A stretch of 64,000 nucleotides of DNA, taken from assembly GCF_013004375.1 (NCBI RefSeq), contig NZ_JABERI010000025.1, positions 1 to 64,000 on the forward strand, in the 5' to 3' direction. Below are positions 28,600 to 37,450 of the stretch, one piece after another (position 1 is the stretch's first letter; every line of letters starts with the position of its first letter). Below the pieces are notes generated by a model that made no database searches, had not been told where the DNA came from, and saw only the letters and a program-made list of their open reading frames with translations. Source of the stretch: Acinetobacter terrae. Lineage in GTDB: Bacteria > Pseudomonadota > Gammaproteobacteria > Pseudomonadales > Moraxellaceae. The position numbers and the translations under genes were made by a program.

Positions 28600-28758
28600 A
28601 TGCTTGAAATTAGTAAAAAGGAAGAATTCTACCAGCAAGAATACTACGGCTATGTGTATTCGTTACTTAACACCAACCTTTAGCACATGAGCAATGGTCG
28701 TGACCGTATCAAATTGGTCGTAAAATTCTATTTCTATGCTATGGATGATGAAAACTGA
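28600..28758 (+). pseudogene. Short degraded coding fragment
   Basis: An ATG frame ([21 protein letters not shown]) is interrupted by one in-frame TAG after 27 codons and then continues in the same frame as MSNGRDRIKLVVKFYFYAMDDEN to a TGA. The amino-acid composition looks protein-like. I cannot name a family. It ends 2 bp from the convergent MetF-like gene. Confidence 0.4.
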
Positions 28759-28759
28759 T

Positions 28760-30157
28760 TTAAACCGCTTTCTTCAAATACCAGTTTTTCCATGAACTGC
28801 TGCCACGCACTTCGATCGGCACAGTTGGAATTAAGTTGTCTTTTAAAATTTTCGTTTGATTCACGGCCTTGGCAAGACGTGCTTTAACTGAATGAATGCA
28901 CTCCCGATCGCCAAATTCACAACGATCCAAGGTCGTTCCACCACAAGGACCATTGGCAAGTCCTTTGGGACAGGTTTCTGGGCAAATATATAGAGTATCG
29001 CCTAGTCGGCATTGGCCACAGCTTTCACAGCCCACCACCCCATGTTTGCTGACAAATTCAGTTTTTAACAGAGCTTTTGCTGCCAATGCACCATTCCAAA
29101 AACGTGACTGGAAAATAAAGCGTCCAACGCCTTTTGCGACTTTCGATTCAAACAGCGCATCATGCATGAGGTGCAATTGCTGATATTTCAAAATCTGAGT
29201 GGCGCTTGCAGGGCGTGAATAATAACTGAGTTCAGGATAAAACTCCTGACCTGTTTTCACTTGCCAAAGTGTATTCCACAGCAGCTCAAGTGCATCCAAA
29301 TCGAGATGACGATATTCTTCAATATAACTTTCCAATAGCATTTGTTCTTCAGGCTTATGACATGCCGAAAGATGAATGCCCGCCAAACCTAAATGCTTGC
29401 AGATTAAAATTTGCAACGCACAGCGTAGATACACCCGATCCGTCAGCCCTGATTCTTTTTCTTCGCGTAGTACATTGAGCATATGTGAGGTAATCACGAT
29501 GCCCGCGACTTGATGTTTCACCATGAAATTGGCGCGAGCCAAAGTCAAAGGCATGACACAGGCAAGTAATTTTTGAGGATAGCCATGTTGCGTTAAAAAT
29601 GCTTTTACTTCTTTTAAAGCGGACAAGTCATAACCCAGTTGGGTAATGATGTAATCCGCGCCTGCTTTCATCTTTTTATACAGTTTGAAATACTGGGCAT
29701 CGCGTTCTGCTTCTGCATATTTAAACGGATTAAATGCCACCCCGATACAAAAACCGCCACGTTGTTTTGCTGCCATAACAGCATTCACAGATTCCAGATA
29801 ACGTGTTCTTTTCGTTATATCATCCTGACCATATTGATGACTTTTAAGCTTATCGCCTGTGAGTAATAATAAATTTTGCAGTCCAACGGCTTGGGCTTCA
29901 TTTAAAAAATGCTCAAAATCAGCAATATCTCGCCCCTTACCAGCAAAGTGCAAAACTTTTTTGACAGATTTTGGATATGCTTGAGCCGCTAAAAGTGGTG
30001 CAAGATCATCATCACTGTGTACCCGATCCGCCAAGGTCATCAGCGCAGGAAAGCCTGCAAATTCAGTTTTTACCGGCAGGATCTCTTTCATTGAGCAGAG
30101 ATATTCCACCAAAACACAAAACTGATTTTGAGTAAAACAAGTCGAAAGTTGAGACAT
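28760..30157 (-). CDS. Methylenetetrahydrofolate-reductase-like protein with cysteine-rich C-terminal domain
   Basis: The N-terminal 300 residues form a MetF-like TIM barrel (HSDDDLAPLLAAQAY, LLLTGDK, KMKAGADYIITQLGYD). The last 110 residues carry a Cys-rich domain (GCESCGQCRLGDTLYICPETCPKG, seen in two parts, then GPCGGT) typical of the MTHFR C-terminal family, and probably bind an iron-sulfur cluster or zinc. It may transfer reducing power to a folate-bound one-carbon unit; the exact reaction is unknown. The gene is 120 bp downstream of a MetE-like gene, likely one operon. The ATG at 30157 is chosen over a TTG at 30199. Confidence 0.82.
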   Translation of the reverse strand: MSQLSTCFTQNQFCVLVEYLCSMKEILPVKTEFAGFPALMTLADRVHSDDDLAPLLAAQAYPKSVKKVLHFAGKGRDIADFEHFLNEAQAVGLQNLLLLTGDKLKSHQYGQDDITKRTRYLESVNAVMAAKQRGGFCIGVAFNPFKYAEAERDAQYFKLYKKMKAGADYIITQLGYDLSALKEVKAFLTQHGYPQKLLACVMPLTLARANFMVKHQVAGIVITSHMLNVLREEKESGLTDRVYLRCALQILICKHLGLAGIHLSACHKPEEQMLLESYIEEYRHLDLDALELLWNTLWQVKTGQEFYPELSYYSRPASATQILKYQQLHLMHDALFESKVAKGVGRFIFQSRFWNGALAAKALLKTEFVSKHGVVGCESCGQCRLGDTLYICPETCPKGLANGPCGGTTLDRCEFGDRECIHSVKARLAKAVNQTKILKDNLIPTVPIEVRGSSSWKNWYLKKAV

Positions 30158-30226
30158 AAAGGAGAAGTGATCCAAAGGATCAAACAGACTAAAACCCAAT
30201 TATAGTGAAGATTCGTTGAAAGTGCA

Positions 30227-30256
30227 TCTGATGCCACCCGATTTGGCAGCATCAGA
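30227..30256. repeat. Hairpin between the MetE-like and MetF-like genes
   Basis: TCTGATGC and GCATCAGA are perfect arms, with an inner CCA/TGG pairing. No T-run follows on the minus strand, so it probably stabilises the mRNA and does not end it. Confidence 0.5.
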
Positions 30257-30277
30257 AGATATACCTAAAAGTAGGAC

Positions 30278-31423
30278 TTAACCCCAAACGTCCTGTGCAA
30301 TCTCATTCATCAGCTTTAACTTTTTCCACTGCGTGTCATAGGAAATACGGTTGCCTTCTTCCATTGAAGCAAAACCACTTTGTGGACAAAGCCCCAATTG
30401 CTCAAGCGGTAGATACTCTGACGCTTGGTGAATTTTGGCAATTACTTGGGCTTTATCTTCAACCGTCTCAAGCTTGGTCGAAATCAAACCTAAAAAGACT
30501 TCAGCATTGGTGCCCTGTAATTTTGCCAAAGGCTCAAAGCTACCTGCGCGCTCGGTGTCAAATTCCAACAGGTAACGATCAATATTGTGTAATTTCTCAA
30601 AAATAAAACTCTCGATTGCCGCATAGCCACCTTGATACAACCAGCTCGATAAGAAATTACCGCGGTCAATGTGTAACGCAATGATGAGATCTTCAGGCTT
30701 GTTGGCTAATGCTATATTTAAGGTCTGAACGGCTAAATCGGCTAATTCATCAGGATTCATGCCCGATGCACGTTCTTTGGCACGTTGCTCTGCATCGCAC
30801 AGATACGCCCAAAAGCCATCATTGATCTGAATATAGCGGCAACCTTGATTATATAAAGCTTGAATCGCTTTCTGATAAGCCTGTCCTAAATCCTCAACAT
30901 ATTCACCCAAACGATCGGCATAATGACGGTTATTGCGCAAATGCGGATACAACATCGTATTGGGGCTTGGCATGGTGAATTTTGCTGTGGCAAAACCATC
31001 AATCGCCTGATGTAAAAAACGATAATGCGCAAGGCTTGGATGATCTTCTGGAAAATCAATTTTTCCAGTCACACGAACATCATAAGCTTTAGTAATAACA
31101 TCTTTAAACTGTAAGCCATCACGGGTTTTATAGCCTTGAATGCCTTCAAACTGTTCAAGAAAATCATAATGCCACCAACCACGGCGAAAGTCACCATCGG
31201 TCATAATGGTACAGTCATTGTCCAGCTGAATATCAATCAGGTTGTGAATTTCAGCATCTGCTACTTGGCGTAATGTTTCTTGATAAATCACACGATCAGC
31301 AAAATCATAGCGGGCTTTTTTCAGTTTTAATGGTCTTAAAAAGCTCCCGACATGCTCTACCTTGTTATTGGCGTATTGGTTTTTTGCTGCTTGGCTCGTG
31401 TTGCTCTTCATAAATGTCGTCAT
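30278..31423 (-). CDS. MetE-like (core) methionine synthase family protein
   Basis: The 381-residue product corresponds to the C-terminal catalytic half of cobalamin-independent methionine synthase, like YxjG/YxjH. VEHVGSFLRP near the N-terminus, DGDFRRGWWHYDFL, the zinc-ligand region HIDRGN, and GLCPQSGFAS near the C-terminus are recognisable. Lacking the N-terminal half, such enzymes need not use methyl-folate polyglutamate directly; other methyl donors are known in relatives. It probably makes methionine or demethylates a methylated compound together with the MetF-like neighbour. Start alternatives are 31423 and 31411. Confidence 0.85.
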   Translation of the reverse strand: MTTFMKSNTSQAAKNQYANNKVEHVGSFLRPLKLKKARYDFADRVIYQETLRQVADAEIHNLIDIQLDNDCTIMTDGDFRRGWWHYDFLEQFEGIQGYKTRDGLQFKDVITKAYDVRVTGKIDFPEDHPSLAHYRFLHQAIDGFATAKFTMPSPNTMLYPHLRNNRHYADRLGEYVEDLGQAYQKAIQALYNQGCRYIQINDGFWAYLCDAEQRAKERASGMNPDELADLAVQTLNIALANKPEDLIIALHIDRGNFLSSWLYQGGYAAIESFIFEKLHNIDRYLLEFDTERAGSFEPLAKLQGTNAEVFLGLISTKLETVEDKAQVIAKIHQASEYLPLEQLGLCPQSGFASMEEGNRISYDTQWKKLKLMNEIAQDVWG

Positions 31424-31602
31424 TTTCAATGTAGTGTGAATTGAATCGGACTATGTAGACAATGTCGAATTTATCTTTTGTAGCGCTGAATTAATGAATA
31501 GTGATATGCATCATGAGCTTATGTATTTTCGTGCCTGTTATTTAATATATTTACTGAAGTTAGCTCACTGTTAGGTGAATTTATTTCATGTTTTATCTCA
31601 TA

Positions 31603-31634
31603 AAAAAGCCAGATGATCACTCATCTGGCTTTTC
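31603..31634 (-). terminator. Terminator of the trimeric autotransporter
   Basis: AAAAGCCAGATGA and TCATCTGGCTTTT are perfect 13-bp arms around TCAC. It separates the broken autotransporter from the MetE-like gene. Confidence 0.92.
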
Positions 31635-31643
31635 GTTTTGCAA

Positions 31644-33110
31644 TTAGTTAAACGTCCAACCGAAACCAACATCACCTGATGCTTTGTCTTGGCTGTTATA
31701 TGATGTGCCTACTTTTACCGATGCTTTACCTTGCATAAAGTTATGTACTACACCCATAGAGATTGCACTTTCACCGCCATTAAAGCCCATTGCCATACCC
31801 ATCGAAGTACGACCAGCAACAGTTGGTTGTGGTAATAAAGCAATCGCACTTGCTATACCAGCATCCGCACGTTTACGATTTTCATCCATCTTTTTATTTA
31901 ACTTATTCATACGATTGGTTACAGATGGCATAAAGTCAGACATGCTTTGTTGTAGACTCTCAATAGAAGCAGTATTTTCTTCGATCTGTGTGGTATGTCC
32001 AACAACAGTCTCCGATACGCCATCTAAGCGCTCATTGGTTTTGGCAATATTCGCTGTATTCGTTTTGATATCAGCTGCATTGGTATTAATATCAGCAGGA
32101 TGCGTTTTTAACAGTTCATCAGCCACATCTAGACGTTTAGCTTGGGTATTTACCTGTTGCTGAGTAAGTGAACTCGCACCTGTTTCATTCAACTCTTTCG
32201 AAACTTTTTGTGCATCACTGTATAAAGTCGCGTATTGCTGTTTCAATGTTTGCAGCATGGTATTATCAACACCACCTGCCACATTCACTATACGGCGTGC
32301 AAATTCACTATTTTTTTGTGTAGAGCCAACAGAAACGACTCCACGTGTCACATCATCGTTGGTCACAGCTGTAAGATAAGCCACAGTATTGGCAGTATAC
32401 TTTTCTGCTCGAGAATCAGTTCCTAGTGCAACAGATAAATCACCATTTGCAATGGTTCGGTTACCTACTGCCACACTGTCCTTTGCAACCGCAGAGATGC
32501 GCCAACAGAGACTGAATTTGCCCCTCTTGCACTTGAGTAGTTACCAATGGCAACAGATTCAGCGCCTGCAGATTCAGCATATAGCCTACTGCCACTGATC
32601 GTTTACCTGTTGATCGTGCAATACCGCCCATCACAATAGATTCTTCACCCGTGGCTTTGGTCGAGTTACCAATGGCAACGGTATCTTTACCTTTGGCTTC
32701 AGTGGTGCCATTACCCCCGATTGCAACAGCATTTTCACCAGTTGCTTTGGTGCGTAAACCCAATGCCACAGCACCTGTTCCACTCGCAACAGAATAATTA
32801 CCAATTGCGGTTGCGGCACCTTGTGGACTGCCCACAATTGTTCCTGTTGCTTGAGCACCGCAGCCTAATGCCAAGTCACCCAGTACATTACCTTTTGCAC
32901 CTTCACCGAGTGCAATTGAGCCACCTTTAGCTGAACTATTTTCACCAATGGCAATTGAGGCATTGATTTTGGCTTGAGCAGTATTACCAATGGCAATGGA
33001 TTTTGCCGTTTCAGCAACAGCATGATCGCCCTGAACAATTTCAGCGGCAGATAAAAAAAAGGAGAGACAGCAATAAAAGAAGCAAGAAAAGTTTTTTTGA
33101 AATGACGCAA
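31644..33110 (-). pseudogene. Trimeric autotransporter adhesin (YadA type), broken by three frameshifts
   Basis: Four consecutive frames spell one adhesin. A basic signal peptide (RHFKKTFLASFIAVSPFF) leads into an A8 tract at 33053-33060, after which the frame must shift to read LSAAEIVQGDHAVAETAKSI. A YadA head follows with the repeated pattern SIAIG/AVAIG. Near 32581 the frame shifts to AESAGAESVAIGNYSSARG and near 32500 again to ISAVAKDSVAVGNR. The remaining frame carries the stalk and the C-terminal anchor barrel to 31644. All three breaks fit single-base losses. As written no intact adhesin can be made. The TTG at 33110 is only the most likely start. Confidence 0.85.
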
Positions 33111-33249
33111 TGACCTAACCGCACACCCCGTGCAAATGAATGGCGATGGATAATGCGCAGGCAAAATGCGGGTATGCCAAATCAAATTCGAACAGTCAAA
33201 TGTAATCACAGCAACCCCATAAAATGCCCACCGCATTATGTTGGACTTG

Positions 33250-33380
33250 CTTCAGGCCGGTCTCTGGACTTAAGTTATAATAACTATTCACCGTTGCGGG
33301 GGCAGTGTTAGCTTCAAACCATTGTAGGTGGGAATGACTTCCCAATTTCACTTCTCGTAATGGAAGTACCTGTAGGTACG
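33250..33380 (-). promoter_or_regulatory. Cobalamin (vitamin B12) riboswitch
   Basis: On the minus strand the conserved core CTGCCCCCGCAACGGTGA lies at 33305-33288 and the B12 box AGTCCAGAGACCGGCCTG at 33270-33253. The 5' side contains CAGGTAC (33372-33366), able to pair with the CCTG of the B12 box to close the aptamer. Such elements normally repress B12 uptake or B12-independent methionine synthesis when cobalamin is present. Here the next sequence downstream is the broken autotransporter, and the MetE-like gene is 1.8 kb further on. Confidence 0.9.
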
Positions 33381-33491
33381 CGCAGCAGTAAGAGCAAGTT
33401 ACAATTAAGTCAACTGAATCACAAAAAACAATTGAATATTAAAAATATTATCTAAGGCAAAATGTGCTTGTTCACGTACCCTTTAATTTTT

Positions 33492-33716
33492 CTAATGCTG
33501 GACGATATTTGATGAAATTAATTTTCTATACTCAGCTCGTTTTTCTCTTGCCTCTGCAATTGAAATTTCATAATAAGTACCAAAAAAAATACTATTACGT
33601 TTAACATTGATCAGTCTGATAAAGTCAAAACGCCAAAAAGCACAGCCCTTTTTATCAATAACAAAAAATAGACCCTTACCGTCAGCGAGTTTAGTTAAAG
33701 GGTTAATTTTGTATTT
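33492..33716 (-). pseudogene. Remnant of a tyrosine integrase (N-terminal arm-binding domain)
   Basis: The 74-codon frame reads LTKLADGKGLFFVIDKKG, then FWRFDF, FFGTYYEISIAEAREKR and AEYRKLISSNI, the pattern of the DUF4102 arm-DNA-binding domain. It parallels the start of the intact prophage integrase at 60188 (YRIADQGGLCIEVRSTG, SLGEYPIIGLADAR). The frame has no start codon, is preceded by stops (a shifted frame continues to an ATG near 33752), and ends at a TAG at 33492 before any catalytic domain. It lies 227 bp from the 3' end of tRNA-Arg, the usual place for such integrases. Confidence 0.85.
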
Positions 33717-33942
33717 TTATGCTTATTAATCTCAGATTTGAAATGCTTATTCATTAGATTTATTACAAGCTTTGGTATTTTTTACGGTAACTCATTTTTA
33801 AGAATTTAGAATTACAGCAATACTTATCGTAAAAATTTACGATAACTTAGGAAATCACTCGAACGCCTTGGAACAATATTAAAAGTTAAACCCTTTATTA
33901 TCAATATATTTGGGATTATTTAAGATACTACAGGAAGAAAAA

Positions 33943-34018
33943 TGGTGCGCTCAGCGGGACTCGAACCCACGCCACAGGCTTCGGAGACCTGTACTCTATC
34001 CAGTTGAGCTATGAGCGC
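33943..34018 (-). tRNA. tRNA-Arg (CCG)
   Basis: This is a full 76-nt cloverleaf on the minus strand: acceptor GCGCTCA/TGAGCGC, D arm AGCTCAACTGGATAGAG, anticodon CCG (33984-33982) in loop CTCCGAA, T arm GTGGG/CCCGC with TTCGAGT, and encoded CCA. Its 3' end borders the integrase remnant and matches the orphan tRNA end at 23443. Confidence 0.97.
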
Positions 34019-34196
34019 GCGTGCACATCATAACAAAAAAAACCATAAGGTAAAGCAACTATATAGAAGTCTTCATTTTTAGTGCTTAGACTTTAAACAA
34101 TGTTCCATAATTGCAACATAGAATTCCTCCTTATTTACTTGGTTTATTAGCAAAGATCACTCACAATACTCATACTATTCACCATGTGAGAACTTC

Positions 34197-35132
34197 ATGA
34201 CTGATGCATTGACCTTGAGAGACGTATCTAAAACTTACCGAAATGGTTTTCAAGCACTGAAAGGTATCAACTTAACTGTACCTGAAGGTGAGTTTTATGC
34301 ACTCCTCGGACCCAATGGCGCAGGTAAATCAACCACGATCAGTATCATTAGCTCACTCACCAAAAAAACATCAGGTACGGTTGAGATTTTCGGGCACAAT
34401 TTAGATACGCATCCTTCCGAAGCCAAACAATGTTTAGGTGTCGTACCGCAAGAATTTAACTTCGGTCAATTTGAAAAAACCTTTGATATTTTAGTGACCC
34501 AAGCCGGTTATTACGGCATTCCAAAAAAAATTGCTGAACAACGGGCGGAGCAATATTTAGAAAAACTCGGTCTTTGGGATAAACGTGCTATTCAAGGCCG
34601 CATGCTTTCTGGCGGTATGAAACGTCGTTTAATGATTGCTCGTGCCATGATGCATCAACCTAAACTGCTGATTCTAGATGAACCGACTGCTGGCGTAGAC
34701 ATTGAACTACGTCGTTCAATGTGGGACTTCCTCACCGAAATGAATGAAAAAGGCACTTCCATTATTCTCACCACGCATTATTTAGAAGAAGCTGAAATGC
34801 TCTGTCGTCGGATCGCCATTATTGACCGCGGTGTGATTAAAGAAGATACCAGCATGAAATCTTTCTTAAATCAGCTGAGTGAAGAATCCTTTATTTTTGA
34901 TTTGGTTGAACCGATTCAACCCGTCAATATTGACATTATTGGTGTGCGTTTTAATTTAATCGATCCTGTTACCTTAGCAGTGACTATGGACAAGGCACAT
35001 ACATTGAATGAACTGTTCCAACTTTTGGAAGCACAAGGTATTCAAGTGCGTAGCATGCGTAATAAATCGAATCGCCTAGAAGAACTGTTTGTGAAAATGG
35101 TTGAAAAAAATCTTGAAGGAGCTGCGCAATGA
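34197..35132 (+). CDS. yadG: ABC transporter ATP-binding protein (YadG-like)
   Basis: The 311-residue ATPase has Walker A GPNGAGKST (38-46), signature LSGGMKRR and Walker B KLLILDEPTAGVD, followed by the switch His in LTTHYLEEAE. The C-terminal extension is typical of DrrA/YadG-type ABC-2 exporters. It overlaps the permease gene by 4 nt (ATGA), so the two are translationally coupled. The substrate is unknown; queF follows in the same operon without an obvious functional tie. Confidence 0.92.
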   Translation: MTDALTLRDVSKTYRNGFQALKGINLTVPEGEFYALLGPNGAGKSTTISIISSLTKKTSGTVEIFGHNLDTHPSEAKQCLGVVPQEFNFGQFEKTFDILVTQAGYYGIPKKIAEQRAEQYLEKLGLWDKRAIQGRMLSGGMKRRLMIARAMMHQPKLLILDEPTAGVDIELRRSMWDFLTEMNEKGTSIILTTHYLEEAEMLCRRIAIIDRGVIKEDTSMKSFLNQLSEESFIFDLVEPIQPVNIDIIGVRFNLIDPVTLAVTMDKAHTLNELFQLLEAQGIQVRSMRNKSNRLEELFVKMVEKNLEGAAQ

Positions 35133-35902
35133 ACTTTAATCAATTAAGTGTTGCGCTCTATACCCTGGTTCATAAAGAAGTGCGTCGCTTCATGCGCATT
35201 TGGCCACAAACGCTGTTACCACCTGCCATCACCATGAGTTTGTACTTCGTGATTTTTGGTAATCTGGTCGGTTCACGCATTGGTGAAATGGGCGGCTTTA
35301 GCTACATGCAGTTTATTGTGCCCGGCCTGATTATGATGGCAGTGATCACCAACAGCTATGCCAACGTATCTTCCAGTTTCTTTAGCGCAAAATTTCAAAA
35401 AAGCATTGAAGAACTGATTATGAGTCCTGTGCCACTGCATATGATTCTTTGGGGCTATGTGATTGGTGGTGTGTGCCGTGGAGTCTTGGTCGGTATTATT
35501 GTAACTGCCATGAGTCTGTTCTTTACCGACTTATATATCACCAACTGGTTTGTGACTATATATACCGTTTTAATTACCTCATTATTATTTTCACTCGGTG
35601 GGCTAATTAATGCGGTTTATGCGAAATCTTTTGACGATATTTCGATTATTCCAACTTTTGTACTGACTCCACTCACCTATTTAGGTGGTGTATTCTATGC
35701 CATTAGTGCTTTAAGTCCGTTTTGGCAAAATCTCTCTTTAATTAACCCGATCGTATATATGGTCAATGCCTTCCGTTTCGGCATTTTAGGTCATAGTGAT
35801 GTCAATGTTTCAGTTTCATTGAGCGTCATTACCTTATGTTGCGTTGCGCTTTATGGCATAGCTTACTATTTACTTTCTCGTGGTTCAGGAATGCGTGAAT
35901 AA
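35129..35902 (+). CDS. yadH: ABC-2 type permease (YadH-like)
   Basis: The 257-residue membrane protein has about six hydrophobic segments and the ABC-2 block MSPVPLHMILWGYVIGGV, with FDDISIIPTFVLTPLTYLGG near the C-terminal end. It pairs with the ATPase immediately upstream and overlaps queF by 1 nt (TAATG). It should export an unidentified substrate across the inner membrane. Confidence 0.92.
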   Translation: MNFNQLSVALYTLVHKEVRRFMRIWPQTLLPPAITMSLYFVIFGNLVGSRIGEMGGFSYMQFIVPGLIMMAVITNSYANVSSSFFSAKFQKSIEELIMSPVPLHMILWGYVIGGVCRGVLVGIIVTAMSLFFTDLYITNWFVTIYTVLITSLLFSLGGLINAVYAKSFDDISIIPTFVLTPLTYLGGVFYAISALSPFWQNLSLINPIVYMVNAFRFGILGHSDVNVSVSLSVITLCCVALYGIAYYLLSRGSGMRE

Positions 35903-36717
35903 TGAGTGTAGAACATTCTCTATTAGGTAAAGACACCAATTATCCAACAGAATATCAACCCGATATTCTGTTTCCAATTTCACGTGCGCAAGCGCGTGAA
36001 AAATATGCCCATGTTGAAGGCATTCAACAAGGTAAAGACTGGTGGCATGTTTTTGAAATTTCCTGGTTAAATGCAGCTGGCATACCACAGGTTGCAATTG
36101 GTCGCATTACCTTACCGGCATCTTCGCCTAACCTTATCGAATCAAAATCATTAAAGCTCTACTTTAATAGTATGAACTTTAGCAAATTCGATTCAAAAGA
36201 CGCTTTTATTGCGACGGTTGAGAAAGATTTATCCGCAGCGGCAGGTGCGCCGATTACCCTGACTTTATTTCAGGCAGATGATCTGGATATTTCTAAACCT
36301 GAAGGAATCTGTATTGATGATTTAAGCCCAGAACGCTTAGAGAACCATCCCGATGCAACTTTATTAAAATTAGATCCAGAAAATAGTGACGAAGTCGAAA
36401 TTCAACTGTATTCACATTTACTACGCAGTAACTGTCCAGTTACTGGCCAGCCTGATTGGGGCACAGTTTTTATTCGATATCAGGGTAAAAAACCTTGTTA
36501 TCGCAGTATTTTAGCTTATATTATTTCTTACCGTCAGCATAATGGTTTCCATGAACAATGCGTGGAACAGATGTTTGCCGACATCTGGCAAAACCTTGCT
36601 CCAGAAAAGTTGATGGTATATGCAACTTATACACGTCGTGGTGGATTAGACATCAACCCTTGCCGTGTATCGGATGCGACATGGATGCCTCGCCCCATTC
36701 GTTTGGCGCGACAATAA
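35902..36717 (+). CDS. queF: NADPH-dependent 7-cyano-7-deazaguanine reductase
   Basis: QueF reduces preQ0 to preQ1 in queuosine biosynthesis. The 271-residue length is that of the long, E. coli-type two-domain form. The catalytic Cys is in LLRSNCPVTGQPDWG and the conserved Glu in QHNGFHEQCVEQMF; the final TRRGGLDINPCR block is intact. It starts within the yadH stop codon, so it is co-translated with the ABC exporter. Confidence 0.95.
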   Translation: MSVEHSLLGKDTNYPTEYQPDILFPISRAQAREKYAHVEGIQQGKDWWHVFEISWLNAAGIPQVAIGRITLPASSPNLIESKSLKLYFNSMNFSKFDSKDAFIATVEKDLSAAAGAPITLTLFQADDLDISKPEGICIDDLSPERLENHPDATLLKLDPENSDEVEIQLYSHLLRSNCPVTGQPDWGTVFIRYQGKKPCYRSILAYIISYRQHNGFHEQCVEQMFADIWQNLAPEKLMVYATYTRRGGLDINPCRVSDATWMPRPIRLARQ

Positions 36718-36743
36718 AATGAAGAACATTGAGGTTTTTTAAC

Positions 36744-37394
36744 ATGCCATTTTTTGGGTTTATTCCTTCTGAAGAATTATTAACCAGTATTCAAACAGCT
36801 CAGGAAAAGAAAAATTCCAGCGAACCGCTTTACCCTTTACGCGACAAAACAGCATTACTTATTAATGAAGAAATCATTGATAGTATTTTGACTGAACTTG
36901 TGCGTCGTTTTCCGGCCAGTGATAAACGTGATACTGCTGAAAAACTTGCGGGTTATATCAAATCAACTGTTGCTGTTTTATTGAAACAGTTGATGAGTAA
37001 ATCTCCAAATGATGTGGTCAAGCAATCGATTGAGTTTTCTGAAAAAAGCTTATTTAAAGATGCGGAAGGTAACTTCCGTGTAGGCGAACTTTTGGATGCA
37101 AGTTTGGTGACCAATCTTAAGCATAGTTATGCGGAAATTAAAGCCGGCAATGAAGTCAATAAGGCGGCGCTCACTGAATCGTATAAGCAATTTGCTGAAG
37201 CGACCGTGCGTCATTTTATGAGTGACTTTAATAAGACCTTGGATTTAGGCATGATCAAGCGTAAGGCTGCGGATCTGGGTTCTGCTGCAGTGACTAAAGC
37301 AGTCCATATGGCAGTGGATAAAATCATTCCGAATTTGAATAAAGCCGAGCTTCTAGCACTTGCGGAATACCACGATACTTTATTTCATGTTTAA
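36744..37394 (+). CDS. Conserved hypothetical helical protein
   Basis: I do not recognise this 216-residue, mostly alpha-helical, cytoplasmic protein. It starts MPFFGFIPSEELL and contains charged helices with no motif or membrane segment. The ATG at 36744 has GAGG about 10 nt upstream; a TTG at 36729 is less likely. It follows queF by 26 bp and shares its terminator, so it is the last gene of the yadG operon. Confidence 0.75.
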   Translation: MPFFGFIPSEELLTSIQTAQEKKNSSEPLYPLRDKTALLINEEIIDSILTELVRRFPASDKRDTAEKLAGYIKSTVAVLLKQLMSKSPNDVVKQSIEFSEKSLFKDAEGNFRVGELLDASLVTNLKHSYAEIKAGNEVNKAALTESYKQFAEATVRHFMSDFNKTLDLGMIKRKAADLGSAAVTKAVHMAVDKIIPNLNKAELLALAEYHDTLFHV

Positions 37395-37423
37395 ATTTCA
37401 TGCTTGAGCATTTTTAAAATATC

Positions 37424-37450
37424 AAAACCTAGCCATGGCTAGGTTTTTTT
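37424..37450. terminator. Terminator of the yadG-yadH-queF operon
   Basis: AAAACCTAGCC and GGCTAGGTTTT form a long palindrome followed by TTT. Confidence 0.92.

Larger units (their letters stand above)
23443..34018. mobile_element. Putative decayed genomic island at tRNA-Arg
   Basis: The right end is the complete tRNA-Arg(CCG), with an integrase remnant within 230 bp of its 3' end. The left end is an orphan tRNA 3' end in the same orientation. Between them lie a two-partner secretion pair, very AT-rich DNA, a MetF-like/MetE-like pair, a broken trimeric autotransporter, an orphaned riboswitch and a coding fragment. Four mismatches between the two ends and the core-like methionine genes leave the boundaries uncertain. 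Confidence 0.5.

Noticed and set aside
28350..28607. 85-codon plus-strand frame in the AT-rich region
   Set aside because: It has no ribosome binding site, no family resemblance and an odd composition.
33111..33236. Extension of the autotransporter to an ATG at 33236
   Set aside because: The added 42 residues resemble no signal peptide or known domain, and lie in the riboswitch expression-platform region.
32865..33236. Separate small gene after the riboswitch
   Set aside because: Its second half is the signal peptide and a wrong-frame reading of the adhesin head.
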